DNA from: Trifolium pratense
Lineage: Eukaryota > Streptophyta > Magnoliopsida > Fabales > Fabaceae
DNA: 64,000 bases
Direction of reading: 5' to 3'
NCBI RefSeq assembly: GCF_020283565.1
Contig: NC_060059.1
Location: 12,593,501-12,657,500, forward strand
Shown: one piece after another, positions 1-9,949 of the stretch
How the letters are laid out: every line of letters starts with the position of its first letter
Numbering within the stretch: the first letter of the stretch is position 1
The notes under the pieces: model-generated
Seen by the model: only the letters and a program-made list of their open reading frames with translations
Told to the model about the DNA's origin: nothing
Databases searched by the model: none
Program-made: the position numbers and the translations under genes

Positions 1-1414
1 CCTTTTCTTCGCCATTTTCGTTCTCTTGGGCTAACATACTACCTAATGTGGTATCAGATGCTGAAATATACAACTTCATAAACTTATTTCTAATTGGTGG
101 CATCAGAGTTGGAGGATTAGACAAGTATTTTTTGATTTCATCAAATGCTTCTTGCTGATCCTGCCCCCAAGTAAAAACATCTTCTTTCTTGAGTCGAAGC
201 AATGGTGAAAAAGCTTGAGCTTTACCACTTAGATTCGAAATGAATCTTCTCAGAAAGTTGATTTTTCCCAACAAGGATTGAAGTTGCTTTTTGTTTGTTG
301 GAGGGTTAGTCTCCAAAATAGCTTTTGTCTTGTTTTGGTTTATCTCAATGCCTTTTTTATGCACCACAAATCCAAGGAAGTCTCCTGCATGTACACAAAA
401 AGCACATTTCAATGGATTCATTTTCAATCCATATTTCCTCATTCTTTCGAATGACTTTTTTAAACAAACCAAATGATCATTTTGTGATGATGATTTAACA
501 ATAATATCATCAATATATACTTGCATAAAAGTATCTATAAAATCATGGAAAATTGAGTTCATTGCTCTTTGGTATGTGGCTCCAGCATTTTTCAATCCAA
601 ACGGCATTACGACCCATTCATAGGTACCCAAAGCCCCTGGGCATCGAAAAGCTGTTTTTGCCACATCTTCCTCAGCGATAAAAATTTGGTTATAACCAGA
701 ATATCCATCTAACATGCTAAGATATTCGAACCCTGCTGCTGAATCTATTAGCATTTCTGCTACAGGCATCGAATATTCATCTTTAGGGGTAGCATTATTT
801 AAATCCCTAAAATCTATACATATTCTAAGAGAACCATTTTTCTTAATGACAGGAACTATATTTGCTAACCATTCGACGTACCTGGCAGTCCGGATGAACT
901 TGCTTCTCAGCAGCCTTTCGATTTCCTCCTTGATCTTAGATAGGATTTCTGGTGCAAATCTTCTTGGTGATTGTTTAACTGGTTTCTTGTCTGGTCGAAT
1001 GGGTAATCTGTGTTCGACCAAATTTCTGTTTAAACCTGGCATTTCATCATAATCCCAAGCAAAACAATCTTTGAACTCTTTAAGGAGTTCAACCAGTTTA
1101 TCACGCAAGTCCTTTGGGATATTAGCACTTATGTACGTTGGCCTTTTGATCGAGCCATCTCCAATATCTATTTCCTCCAAAGGGTATTGGGCCTGCATCT
1201 TTTGACTGGAACTGGAAGGATCTTTTTCAAATCCTAATGGTTCTTCATCATAGATGCAGTCCAATTTTTGAGTCATCGGCAATATTTTGCCATTTTCACA
1301 GTTATTGGCTTCGACAGCCATATTTTCTTGCAGCATTGTGGCTTCTAAAGCCATATTTATTCTGTTTTCGGCCATGTAAGCCGAAATCTTGGCCCAAGCA
1401 TTGGGCTTAGTCAT
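1..1414 (-). CDS. Ty3/gypsy pol: reverse transcriptase and start of RNase H (partial)
   Basis: Reverse transcriptase of an LTR retrotransposon, copying element RNA into DNA in a virus-like particle. Translated from the ATG at 1414-1412 the minus frame is open to the window edge (about 471 codons), so the C-terminus lies outside. Visible motifs in order: a fingers region with RICIDFRDLN near position 820; YSGYNQ and MPFGLKNAGATYQR at about 700-580; the polymerase box YIDDIIVKS near 520; and the start of RNase H (LYISASDTTLGSMLAQ) at about 80-30. FGLKNAGATYQR is typical of the Tat lineage, not chromoviruses or Athila. The start overlaps the stop of the protease frame in a different phase, so it needs a frameshift or reinitiation. 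No stop is seen in the stretches I translated, which suggests a young copy. Confidence 0.9.
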   Translation of the reverse strand, partial: MTKPNAWAKISAYMAENRINMALEATMLQENMAVEANNCENGKILPMTQKLDCIYDEEPLGFEKDPSSSSQKMQAQYPLEEIDIGDGSIKRPTYISANIPKDLRDKLVELLKEFKDCFAWDYDEMPGLNRNLVEHRLPIRPDKKPVKQSPRRFAPEILSKIKEEIERLLRSKFIRTARYVEWLANIVPVIKKNGSLRICIDFRDLNNATPKDEYSMPVAEMLIDSAAGFEYLSMLDGYSGYNQIFIAEEDVAKTAFRCPGALGTYEWVVMPFGLKNAGATYQRAMNSIFHDFIDTFMQVYIDDIIVKSSSQNDHLVCLKKSFERMRKYGLKMNPLKCAFCVHAGDFLGFVVHKKGIEINQNKTKAILETNPPTNKKQLQSLLGKINFLRRFISNLSGKAQAFSPLLRLKKEDVFTWGQDQQEAFDEIKKYLSNPPTLMPPIRNKFMKLYISASDTTLGSMLAQENENGEEK

Positions 1415-2174
1415 TGTGGTCCTCTTCGAAGTCCCACCCAGTTGGGCGGAATTTGCCTTCATCCTCATAAGGACCATCATCTATCTCCTCTCTCTCCCAA
1501 ATAAACCCATGAGTTGGATCTAATTTGACAGAATGGTAGACATTATCAGCAGGGGCATAGGCATATCCCTGTTCAGTACATGGCGATATATTCGCCAACT
1601 TCTTATCAAATGAATGCTTAGTTATGTGGTGTGTCTCAGCCCTAAAATAACTTTGATCGGCTTCGATATTTTCCACCACACCATCATCTCTCCAAATACT
1701 TACCCTCTGATGGAGAGTCGAAGGCACTGCTCCAACACCATGTATCCACTCCCTTCCTAGAAGCAGATTATAATTGGTCTTCGATGCTACAACCAAAAAC
1801 AAAGTTGGCCTAACAGTGCTGCCAACCGCCACATCGACTTGAATTGCCCCCAGTGAGAAACCAGTCTCACCTTCGTAATTCGAAAGAACGATGTTGTGAG
1901 GGTGCAAGTCAGTAGAAAATTTACCAATCTTGGTAATCATGAATTCTGGCATCAGGTTTACTGCTGCTCCTCCATCAATCAACACTTTGTTGACCCCCAC
2001 GTTGTTTACTTTGGCCTGAATGAAGAGGGGTTTCAAATGATTCTTCATTCCCTCAGTTGGCCTCTCAAAATTGGCCATCTGTTCCTCTAAACAGCCATTA
2101 TTCATCACATAATAACACATTGGCTTGTGTAAAGCCAATTCAAACTCATCGAACTCATCTTCTCCTTCGGTCAC
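1407..2174 (-). CDS. Retrotransposon aspartic protease ORF
   Basis: A 255-codon frame between gag and reverse transcriptase of the same element. VLIDGGAAVNLMP at residues 65-77 is a retropepsin-type active site with D67-G-G in place of the usual D-T/S-G, and LLLGREWIH further on is the conserved second half of the fold. It should cut the gag and pol precursors. The frame opens at a GTG overlapping the gag TGA and closes at a TAA lying inside the first codons of the pol frame. Upstream, its phase is closed by a TAA six bases before the GTG, so there is almost no room for classic slippage. How it is translated is unclear from sequence. Confidence 0.8.
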   Translation of the reverse strand: MTEGEDEFDEFELALHKPMCYYVMNNGCLEEQMANFERPTEGMKNHLKPLFIQAKVNNVGVNKVLIDGGAAVNLMPEFMITKIGKFSTDLHPHNIVLSNYEGETGFSLGAIQVDVAVGSTVRPTLFLVVASKTNYNLLLGREWIHGVGAVPSTLHQRVSIWRDDGVVENIEADQSYFRAETHHITKHSFDKKLANISPCTEQGYAYAPADNVYHSVKLDPTHGFIWEREEIDDGPYEDEGKFRPTGWDFEEDHND

Positions 2175-4960
2175 TTCTTACCACACTCATATTCAGCAGG
2201 GAGAATCGAAACTACGTTCACCAGCACATCAAACTCAGGATCTGAGTCAAGGAGATCCTCATCCTCCAAGTTTTCCTCTTCGATCTTGTCATCAACATTT
2301 TGATCAGCCAATGGTTGAGACAATCTTTCTTTCAGAGGCCTTCTGGTCGCTTCGACCACCTGTTTTCCTTTGTTGTCTTCAGTCTTTTGAGCCTCTTGAA
2401 GGGAGAGTCTTTGTTGGCGCTGATGCCTACGCCATTGTGTGCGGGTCATGGGATTCTTTCCCATGTAATTGTTTCTGTAAGCATACTTCTTCGAATCAAC
2501 AGAATGACTCGAATGATTCTTACTTGAACTTCCCTTGTCAACAGAATTTCTGACAGGGTTTGGTGCATGACCATGAACCCATTTGTTCATTGGTGAGTTA
2601 TTGGATGGCACAAAAGTATTTGGGTTGCCCAACCTTTGATGTATTGATTTGGCATGCGCCATGTTCTGTCTTTTCATTGGCCTTGACTTTGGCCAATTCT
2701 CTTTGTTTCTTCTGAATGGTATAAACTTGTTAAGGCCCTCAGTGGCCTTCTTGTCGAATACAGCACTGCACCTTGGGCAAAGCATAACTTCAGACTTGTT
2801 AAGCTTACACCTTTGCAGAAAGTTAATCAGTTCCTCTTCAGCCCCAGGATATACTACTTTCATTTTTTCGTAGTATTCATTCTCTGGAATAGAAACCAAT
2901 TGAGCGCCTCCTGATAAGTCCATGGCATCGATCATCAAGCATTCGACCGGTTCCACATAGGAAGCATCTGATATTTGTAGTGGATCTTCGTCAATTTTCA
3001 TCTGTTGTCTGGATTTCTCTCCAAACTTCAACCTTCCATCTTTCAAAGCCTTTTGAACCAGATTCCTGAAAAGAACACATTGTGAGGTTTTATGACCCAA
3101 AAAATTATGAAATTTGCAAAAACCTCTTTTCTTTTGTTGTTCAAGGGGAGGCACTTTCAATCCCTTTGGAACAACAATTTGGCCATCAGTAACCAATAAA
3201 TCAAATATTTCATCACATTTAGTTATGTCAAATGAATAAGTTTTAGCAACAAATTTATCATTCTTAGGTTCGACAGGATTTTTTCCATTCGAAGGTTTTA
3301 GTAATTTACAGACATAAGGAGGGCCAGGTTTTAGTTCGGCCACATTAATTTCATTATCCTCTATGTCTCCATAGTTTATTACATATTCCTCATCATCATC
3401 ATCCATAGTTTCGACATAAGCAATCTTTTCCCTCTTTTGAAACTTTGATGATCTAGCCTTTTCAGCCTTAAGGCGTTCGACCTGTCTTACCCTATCTGCT
3501 AATTGTGCCATGTCTCTTAGATGTTGTGTATCTAATTTCTTTCGAATTGAATAATCTAGGCCTCCAGCAGCCATTTCGACTAACTCATGTTCAGGCACTT
3601 GAGTAAAACATCTGGCCTTGAGTAGCCTAAATCGATTCAAATAATCATCTATGGACTCTGGTGTCTTTCTCCTCACACTGGCCAATTCCTTCAAACTAAT
3701 CTTAGATTGGCCCATATAAAACTGTTCATGGAAAGCCCTTTCCAATTGAGTCCAATGCTGAATCGAACGAGGGGGAAGAGTTGAAAACCAAGTGAAAGCA
3801 TTTTTTGTAAGGGAATTTGGGAAATATTTCAACCTTAAATTTTCATTATCTGCCAAATTTCCTGCTTCAGCAAAAAATCTTGCCACATGTTCCACGGTTG
3901 ACTCAGTTGTGTCCCCGGCAAACTTTGTGAATTTGGGGATTTTCCATCCCCTTGGCAATTCAGTTTGTAGTACATACTCAGATAATGGGGAAATAAAGTT
4001 AGGCCTATGTTGGCCAACATTGAAACCATTTTGAGTTAAGATAGTTTCGACTAAATTTGCCAAGTTATCTTGTTGCGCAAAATTATTTCTTTTCACATTT
4101 CTAACTACTTCGTCAGCATTCTGATTTCTATTAACCAAAATTACTTCAGGCTCTGGCACATGGTTCACTACTGGAGCCGGTGGTTCCTCTTGTACCACTT
4201 GTGGCACTTGATTGTTTGGAACTTCATTGTTCACATGAAACCCTTGGTTCTGAACCTGTGTTTGGTTTCGAATGGGCTGAAGGTTTTGGTTAGGCATTGC
4301 AGGAGTACCAAAGAAATCTGCAATTCGCCCCATTTGATGGGCTAACAACTGATAATTGTTATTTGTATTGTTAATCAAGGGATTCAAAATAGTTCCCAAT
4401 TGCGAAGTCAGAGTATTAACCATTTCATGATTACTCTCGTCCATTTGTTGTCGAAAGGACATCATAGTTACATTGGTTAAATTTTGTAAGGCAATGTCTC
4501 TGGTCCTATTTCCCACAACGGAGGCTGCTGGGGAAGGCATGGTACTCCTTTCAGAATTTTGATTAGAATTATGTAAGCCTGCCATTAAAGATTCTGGCAT
4601 TCCTAATCCTGATTGGTTCAACAGAAATGATCGAATGGGGCTCCTTACATCTTCAGCACCAGGCTGACTGCCCCCTATACCATGTGATACTAACGAAGAT
4701 ATCGACCCAGATATAGTCGAACTCGTTGAGGGCATTGTTACCCCTATATTCCCAAAACTGACTGCAGGAACGCTCGAAACAGATGTTCCAGAGCCTTGAG
4801 CCATGACAGTAGCGTTACTAATTGACGCTTGTGTTGGCTGTCCTTCAGGATTTGGGACATTGTTGTTATTGTTTTGATTATTATTTGGTGGTCTAACCAT
4901 TTTTGATCTAGATTTAACACTAGTTAAATTTGGTAAAGATTTACCACTTCTCAAATGCAT
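2171..4960 (-). CDS. Retrotransposon gag polyprotein (929 aa)
   Basis: Structural capsid protein of the Tat-like element. It opens with ATG and the basic MHLRSGK start. An Asn/Pro/Gln-rich disordered N-terminal third follows. The Retrotrans_gag capsid core lies at about residues 340-480 (FTWFSTLPPRSIQHWTQL near 390). A single zinc-knuckle-like motif CKFHNFLGHKTSQC (C-x2-H-x4-H-x4-C spacing) is near residue 615. A basic Gln/Arg-rich tail and an acidic end (EEENLEDEDLLDSD) close it. The frame is uninterrupted. The TGA stop overlaps the next frame. It is a transposon protein and not a host gene. Confidence 0.88.
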   Translation of the reverse strand: MHLRSGKSLPNLTSVKSRSKMVRPPNNNQNNNNNVPNPEGQPTQASISNATVMAQGSGTSVSSVPAVSFGNIGVTMPSTSSTISGSISSLVSHGIGGSQPGAEDVRSPIRSFLLNQSGLGMPESLMAGLHNSNQNSERSTMPSPAASVVGNRTRDIALQNLTNVTMMSFRQQMDESNHEMVNTLTSQLGTILNPLINNTNNNYQLLAHQMGRIADFFGTPAMPNQNLQPIRNQTQVQNQGFHVNNEVPNNQVPQVVQEEPPAPVVNHVPEPEVILVNRNQNADEVVRNVKRNNFAQQDNLANLVETILTQNGFNVGQHRPNFISPLSEYVLQTELPRGWKIPKFTKFAGDTTESTVEHVARFFAEAGNLADNENLRLKYFPNSLTKNAFTWFSTLPPRSIQHWTQLERAFHEQFYMGQSKISLKELASVRRKTPESIDDYLNRFRLLKARCFTQVPEHELVEMAAGGLDYSIRKKLDTQHLRDMAQLADRVRQVERLKAEKARSSKFQKREKIAYVETMDDDDEEYVINYGDIEDNEINVAELKPGPPYVCKLLKPSNGKNPVEPKNDKFVAKTYSFDITKCDEIFDLLVTDGQIVVPKGLKVPPLEQQKKRGFCKFHNFLGHKTSQCVLFRNLVQKALKDGRLKFGEKSRQQMKIDEDPLQISDASYVEPVECLMIDAMDLSGGAQLVSIPENEYYEKMKVVYPGAEEELINFLQRCKLNKSEVMLCPRCSAVFDKKATEGLNKFIPFRRNKENWPKSRPMKRQNMAHAKSIHQRLGNPNTFVPSNNSPMNKWVHGHAPNPVRNSVDKGSSSKNHSSHSVDSKKYAYRNNYMGKNPMTRTQWRRHQRQQRLSLQEAQKTEDNKGKQVVEATRRPLKERLSQPLADQNVDDKIEEENLEDEDLLDSDPEFDVLVNVVSILPAEYECGKK

Positions 4961-5085
4961 ACAAAATCAAAACACAAACTATAAATACTAACTGTCTTAG
5001 TATTTGTAAAAGGATTTTTAGAAAATAAACTTCTTTCAAAAATGTAAATTGCACAAAACAACCGGTCCCACTGGGCGTGCCAATT
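4961..5085 (-). other. Untranslated leader with primer binding site
   Basis: Leader between the 5' LTR and gag ATG on the minus strand. Directly inside the LTR end, two bases in, is TTGGCACGCCCAGTGGGACC (5084-5065 read on minus), which starts with the TGG expected opposite a tRNA CCA end. I take it as the minus-strand primer site. I could not assign the tRNA from memory. The short leader holds no ORF. Confidence 0.6.
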
Positions 5086-5929
5086 TGTTTACACTGATTT
5101 TTGGTAAACAACCGCTAGTTTGAATTAATTACTTGAAGGACCAACTAGTAAATCCTGGGACAATTGTTCATGCATTTTATTAATAAAAGTTTGGAAGTTT
5201 ATCTTTAAAGACATCCTTGTTTTGCAAAAGAACAATATGTTTGATTTCTGAAACATATGTTAAATACGAACAAAGTAAGTTCACTCGAACGAGAGAACCA
5301 ATAAAATGCAGAATTTGTAAATGCTTTAGAAAATAAAGACTTATGGAAAGTAAACTTGCATTTAGAATGTAAAAATTACAAAGAAAGTATAAAGGTTCAC
5401 TGATTCATACATCTTTCTCGAGTAACTCGTTTCTCGCCTTAACATGGATACTTTGAGTGTTTGAGATTTTGTGTAAATGAATTGTGACCACTATTTCGAC
5501 TATACATACTTCTATTTATAGAAAACTAAGTAACGTCTATTCTAACGTTAAACTACTAAACTTCAGCCACGCGTCCTTTTGCATTTGAAATGAACCAAGG
5601 CCTTAAACCGTTGTAACCGTCGAAGTCGAATCACACTTAAATAATGAAAAATACTATAAGTCCACAATTCCTGACTACTTCGATTCATTGGCTTCCATCG
5701 AAACATTCTTCAGTCTTGAGCTATGAAGTTTTTCCATTAGAACTCTCTTGTTCTTAAAGACATTACCCTTAACCTTCATTTAAACGATAAGATAAGAGAG
5801 ATAATCTCTCTTGTTCTTGAAGACATTAAAGACTGAGGCTATTTAAAGTCATTTAACAGGTTTTTATAGTAATACTTTTGAACTGAAGATTATAACATAT
5901 TTTACCTTGAGCTAAAATATGGGATAACA
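5086..5929 (-). mobile_element. 5' LTR of the Tat-like element
   Basis: The inner boundary is firm: minus-strand ...CAGTGTAAACA abuts the primer site at 5086. The outer boundary is inferred at TGTTATCCCATATTTTAGC (starting 5929); a TGTTAAATG at 5858 is an alternative. A TATA box CTATAAATAGA reads on the minus strand at 5522-5512. Near the outer end the words ctctcttgttcttRaagacatta occur twice (about 5743-5767 and 5808-5830), an internal duplication. The partner LTR and the target duplication lie outside the window. Confidence 0.65.
5512..5522 (-). promoter_or_regulatory. TATA box of the LTR promoter
   Basis: CTATAAATAGA on the minus strand, inside the LTR and upstream of the leader and gag, at a sensible place for the U3/R boundary. 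Confidence 0.5.
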
Positions 5930-6921
5930 ATAGTCTAACTTGATTTTAAAACATGAAAGAAAACATGAAACCATGGAATCTAATTATTATAGAAAAATAA
6001 TAAATTGCTTCAGTTGTTTTAGAAAAATAAGTTTTGGGTGTCATGAATCGGTTCATTCTGTATCTGCACCAATGCAAAGCCTGCTAGTTGTGCTTGAACC
6101 GGTTCACCCAAGTATGCACCGATACAAAGTTGCCCATAATTTTTTTTATAAAAATACGCTGCGAAACTTATGTGCTGGTTCATATCATGTATGCATCGAC
6201 TCATAAGTTTCAGACACACATTTTCGTGTTCTAGAACAACTGTGCACCGGTTCATGTCCCGTTTGAACTGATTCAACATGACTTCCTGCATAATTTCAAG
6301 AACAGAACTTTCCAAAGAGTTTATAAATCACTTATTTACAATAGATTCCATGAATTTCCATTATTTCAGTCATGTAGGGACTTATATCAGTAGTTAATTA
6401 ATCCAATTACAGTTCAATTCTAAATATCCTAAATTAACCTGATATTAGTATGCAGTAATATTATTTTGGGGCAACTAAGCTTCTAACTAATTCTTAAGGT
6501 AAGGAACCTAAGAACCCACCTGAGAATGGAGCTTTAATCTGCTAACAAGCTCGGTTACTGCCTCAGAAACTCCCTTCAGCTCCTATCCAAAACCTCTAAA
6601 TTGAGTTCTTGAAGCTCGATTGAAGAAAGAATGGATTTTCCTTAGTGTTACTTGTGTTTGATGAATGAATGAATGATTCTGTGATCTCCAAAGGGGTATT
6701 TATTCTGATTTTTTGTTGAGAAGAACATGAGAATAATTAAAAAAATCTGATTCATACTTGAAAATAGGAGTGGCCAAGAGAAGAGGCAAGTTATAGAGTG
6801 ATGACAGAGGAAGAGAGCTCGTGAGAGAGCTTGGGAAAGGAGAAGATTCCCACTGTTTTTGAATGCAAGTGAATGGCTAAAGAGGGGAGGTGAATACATG
6901 GAGTTTGTGGTTGTTGAGCAG

Positions 6922-6961
<40 letters not shown>

Positions 6962-7273
6962 AAAGGAAGACCTCACCTTCAAAATTCTAACTTCTTCAAA
7001 AGTGATTTTGGGAATTGATATTTGTGTGTAGTTGGCGTGAGGGAGAGAAAAAGCTTTGGTGAATGAATCTTACTGTCATTACATGTGCAAAGAGTGGTTA
7101 CATAGTGAGGTGGAAACTATTGGTTGTCATAAGGCAAGTGGGAACCACTAATACTACTCAAATTGCTATTCTTTGACTCCCTATGGTTCAATGATAATTA
7201 TTAGACTATACTTAGTTACTAATATTATTTCTAATTATTCCATAAAGTTAATTAGAAAAATGGGGATGTTACA
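5930..7273 (-). mobile_element. Older Ty3/gypsy LTR, interrupted by the Tat-like insertion
   Basis: Read on the minus strand this begins at 7273 with TGTAACATCCCCATTTTTC, the start style of Tekay/Del LTRs and similar to the LTR at 57681 (TGTAACGACCCGTTTTTCG). It carries a TATA-like AATAAATACCCC near 6690, a CT-rich leader and a GA microsatellite at 6927-6957. It then has a patch rich in the palindromic words ATGAACCGGTGCA and GTGAACCGGTTCA at about 6046-6263. It stops where the Tat-like LTR begins, so I infer a nested insertion. No coding part remains in the window. Confidence 0.55.
6927..6957. repeat. (GA)n microsatellite
   Basis: About 15 GA units inside the older LTR leader. Confidence 0.9.
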
Positions 7274-7441
7274 GAAAATACTTGCAGTAGTCCAACCTTT
7301 TACACCATAAATGTATTTTTGTTTTGAACTTGCCTTTGTTCTAATTCAAATTGACCAATTTGTTGGTGATGACTTGAGCTCTGTTAAGGCATAGCATTAT
7401 TGAAATTTGAATGGTTGATTGAGAATTTGAGATGTTTACTA

Positions 7442-7600
7442 GCTGGTGTTCTGGCAAAATACGATCAGGAGGGGCCAATTCAAAACCTTCTGGTAAAATA
7501 AGAACGGCGCCCACATTCAAAGCCCCTTTTTTACCATTAGCAAGAACTTGTTTCACTTGCATATCATAAGGAACTCGAACAACAACTTCAATAATGTCTA
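7442..7600 (-). pseudogene. petA: Nuclear copy of chloroplast petA (cytochrome f) fragment
   Basis: The minus frame reads [20 protein letters not shown] and then [23 protein letters not shown], which matches the middle of chloroplast-encoded cytochrome f. Similarity ends abruptly on both sides: after PDRI the text changes to LPEHQLVN and runs to a stop, and upstream only a few residues fit. There is no haem-binding start, no membrane anchor and no transit peptide. I read it as a short NUPT, plastid DNA joined into the nucleus, of about 150 bp. It is not a gene. The plastid-like codons are intact, so it is not very old. Confidence 0.85.
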
Positions 7601-7699
7601 CTGGTAAAAGTGAAAATTTATGATGTTTTTAATATGTTTTAATATATTATATATTACATTGATATATGGGAAAAAATTACAAATTTCACTAAAAAAACA

Positions 7700-7718
7700 A
7701 AATAATAATAATAATACT

Positions 7719-7757
<39 letters not shown>
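7700..7757. repeat. (AAT)n microsatellite
   Basis: A run of AAT units with one break (ataatactgtaataat), next to the petA fragment. Confidence 0.9.
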
Positions 7758-7759
<2 letters not shown>

Positions 7760-8933
7760 TATAGTAGAAGTACATTCTTGGAATTGTAAACTATGAACTT
7801 GTTTCTTAATAACTATCCTTAAACAACAACACTTGATCTTGATTGTCTTAAAAAATAATTCTAGCATTAGTGATATCAAACTCTCAACACACACTTCAGG
7901 AATGCGATTCAACATACAACTAACTAGTAGTACTTGTCCTTATTGTACTTGATAAGGATTGCAAAACTCCTACTACTAATCTTAGGAGTGTGTTGGATTG
8001 AGATTTTGAAAGACTATTTTTTTTAAAAAAAAAAAGTTTTGAGAATTTTAAAAGATTGTGTGGGATTATATTGATTTTATGAGATTTTAAAAGATTCTTT
8101 TTAAAATATTGTTTATAATCAGGATTCTTAGCATATCTTTGTAATTTTCAGTGTCTCAAATTTTAGTGTCACCAACGAATCTATATATTTTAGTTACTCC
8201 ATCTGTTTCATTACAAGTGACATCTTTGTAAATTTTGGATGGCTCAAATTTTTAAGCTCATCTGACTACTCCAGTAGTAATTATCAATCTTTCACAACTA
8301 GTAATTATTATCTTTAAGTGTGAAAAACTCAAACAAAACACTTAAATGAGACGAGGGTGTATATGTGTATCTAATCATCAACAATGCTCAGTACCATCAC
8401 CATAAACAAGTGACATAATATTGACAAAAATTTGCCTAATTTGCTTGAATTGGATATTAATTCAGGATAATTTGGTTCAGCAATTCATTCCAATGTAACA
8501 AACATGTTGTTAGAAGTTTTAAAAAATTAAGGACAACCAATGACATAGCATTGACAAATCCTCATTCTCTCCAACATCGATCTCTCCTTTCACTCTCATT
8601 TTGTGGCTGAAAGAATCCAAATAATGTGAAGTTGAGAAAAAAACAACTAATTATGCATGTGCAGAAAACTAACATGTATGTATGCCATGATTTAAAACAC
8701 CACAGATTTCCTCATTTATTCATTAAATACTAGATTAAGAAAATCAACAACAGCACCAAAAACATATATAGATGCTATAGATAAGCCAAACAAGTTAAAT
8801 TAGACATAAATGGAAATATTAAAGATTGGTAAAGACACAATAGCCATGTCAAGCATTGGGAAGAGCCAGATAGAAAACATGCATATTGATCTGAAAATGA
8901 AGACCAGTTTATTAATTAGTAGTTAATTATAGC
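7758..8933. other. Intergenic, downstream of nicotianamine synthase
   Basis: AT-rich with poly-A/T runs and no credible ORF. The 3' end of the nicotianamine synthase transcript should lie at the right edge. I see no recognisable element here. Confidence 0.6.
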
Positions 8934-9860
8934 TTAATTCTCTTCCACGACCAATTCCTCAATCATGTTATTCCCATGGTTGCTCAGAGGTTTGAAGGCT
9001 TGAACCTCATCAGAACAACACTTATTTGGTAATAAAACCATTGGATACTTGCGAGCTATGACAACCGAATTGATAACCTCGTCCATAGGATGAAACACTG
9101 AGAGAACCTCAAAACCTCCAAGATCATTAGTATCAACAACTGGATATAGAAAAGCGCGAGCACCATGAGCACTCCTCAGCATGAGGAGTGCTCCTGGTGC
9201 CATGTACTTAGCCAAATGATCAATGATTCTATTCTTTTCCTCAACATTCATTCCTACAAGTGCTGCCAAATAAACAACTTCATATTCTTTCAAACCATTT
9301 GACACATCCATTATATCATTGGTGTGAAAAACCATACGCTTTGATAAATCAAGATCAGAGGAAATTAAGCAAGAAGCTTTGGAATTGGCTAAAGGGTCAA
9401 TGTCATAGTTATGAAAGATTGTGTTTTTAAGGTGTTTTGTGGCTAAGACAATTGAAGTAAGGGGAAGTGGACCTGAGCCAATAAAGGCAATTTTTTTAGG
9501 GACATTAGTGGAGTGATTGGTTAGGATATTGAATTCAAGGAGACTAAGTTTGAGGTAGTTTGAATAATAAGGGAAAATGTTGAGATTATTGAGTGGATTA
9601 ATGTATGAAGCTATGATTGTTGAGTAGTGGCTTTCTAAATGGCCTTCAGCTTCACCACATAGCCTTATAAGTTTGGACCTAATTTCTTGAACTTTTGTGG
9701 TTAGTTTGGTGACATCAATTGGACTAGGTGGCATGCATGTGAGAACAAGTTTGGTGAAAAGTGTGTTGACATTTTCGCAAGGTTTGAGTGTGTCTAGGCT
9801 TGAGATTTGATCATAGAGCTTGCAGACTTCTTCGATCAATAGATCTTCCTTGCAATCCAT
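8934..9860 (-). CDS. NAS: Nicotianamine synthase
   Basis: Joins three S-adenosylmethionine molecules into nicotianamine, the chelator used for iron, zinc and copper transport in plants. The single 308-residue frame without intron fits the family. I chose the ATG at 9860 (MDCKEDLL) because family members start there; an in-frame extension upstream begins without good context. N-terminal marks are a tyrosine sorting signal YDQI at residues 16-19 within EEVCKLYDQISSLDTLKP, then LVLTCMPPSPIDVTKLT. The Rossmann-like core has KIAFIGSGPLPLTSIVLA (S-adenosylmethionine site) and NYDIDPLANSKAS, followed by VVYLAALVGM and GALLMLRSAHGARAFLYPVV. Everything expected is present, so it looks functional. A long perfect-like hairpin lies in its coding region (9161-9199). 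Confidence 0.96.
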   Translation of the reverse strand: MDCKEDLLIEEVCKLYDQISSLDTLKPCENVNTLFTKLVLTCMPPSPIDVTKLTTKVQEIRSKLIRLCGEAEGHLESHYSTIIASYINPLNNLNIFPYYSNYLKLSLLEFNILTNHSTNVPKKIAFIGSGPLPLTSIVLATKHLKNTIFHNYDIDPLANSKASCLISSDLDLSKRMVFHTNDIMDVSNGLKEYEVVYLAALVGMNVEEKNRIIDHLAKYMAPGALLMLRSAHGARAFLYPVVDTNDLGGFEVLSVFHPMDEVINSVVIARKYPMVLLPNKCCSDEVQAFKPLSNHGNNMIEELVVEEN

Positions 9861-9949
9861 GTCGACACTATGAGGTTGTTGTTCTAGAATAAGATAAAGC
9901 ACTAGACACAAGTCACACAATTTAACTGATCACAACACATTGGGATGGA

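Noticed and set aside
1896..4345. Plus-strand frames of 60-142 codons opposite the Tat-like gag
   Set aside because: Shadows of the minus-strand gag and protease frames with no homology.
7598..7915. 105-codon minus frame
   Set aside because: It is made largely of the translated (AAT)n microsatellite (poly-Ile).
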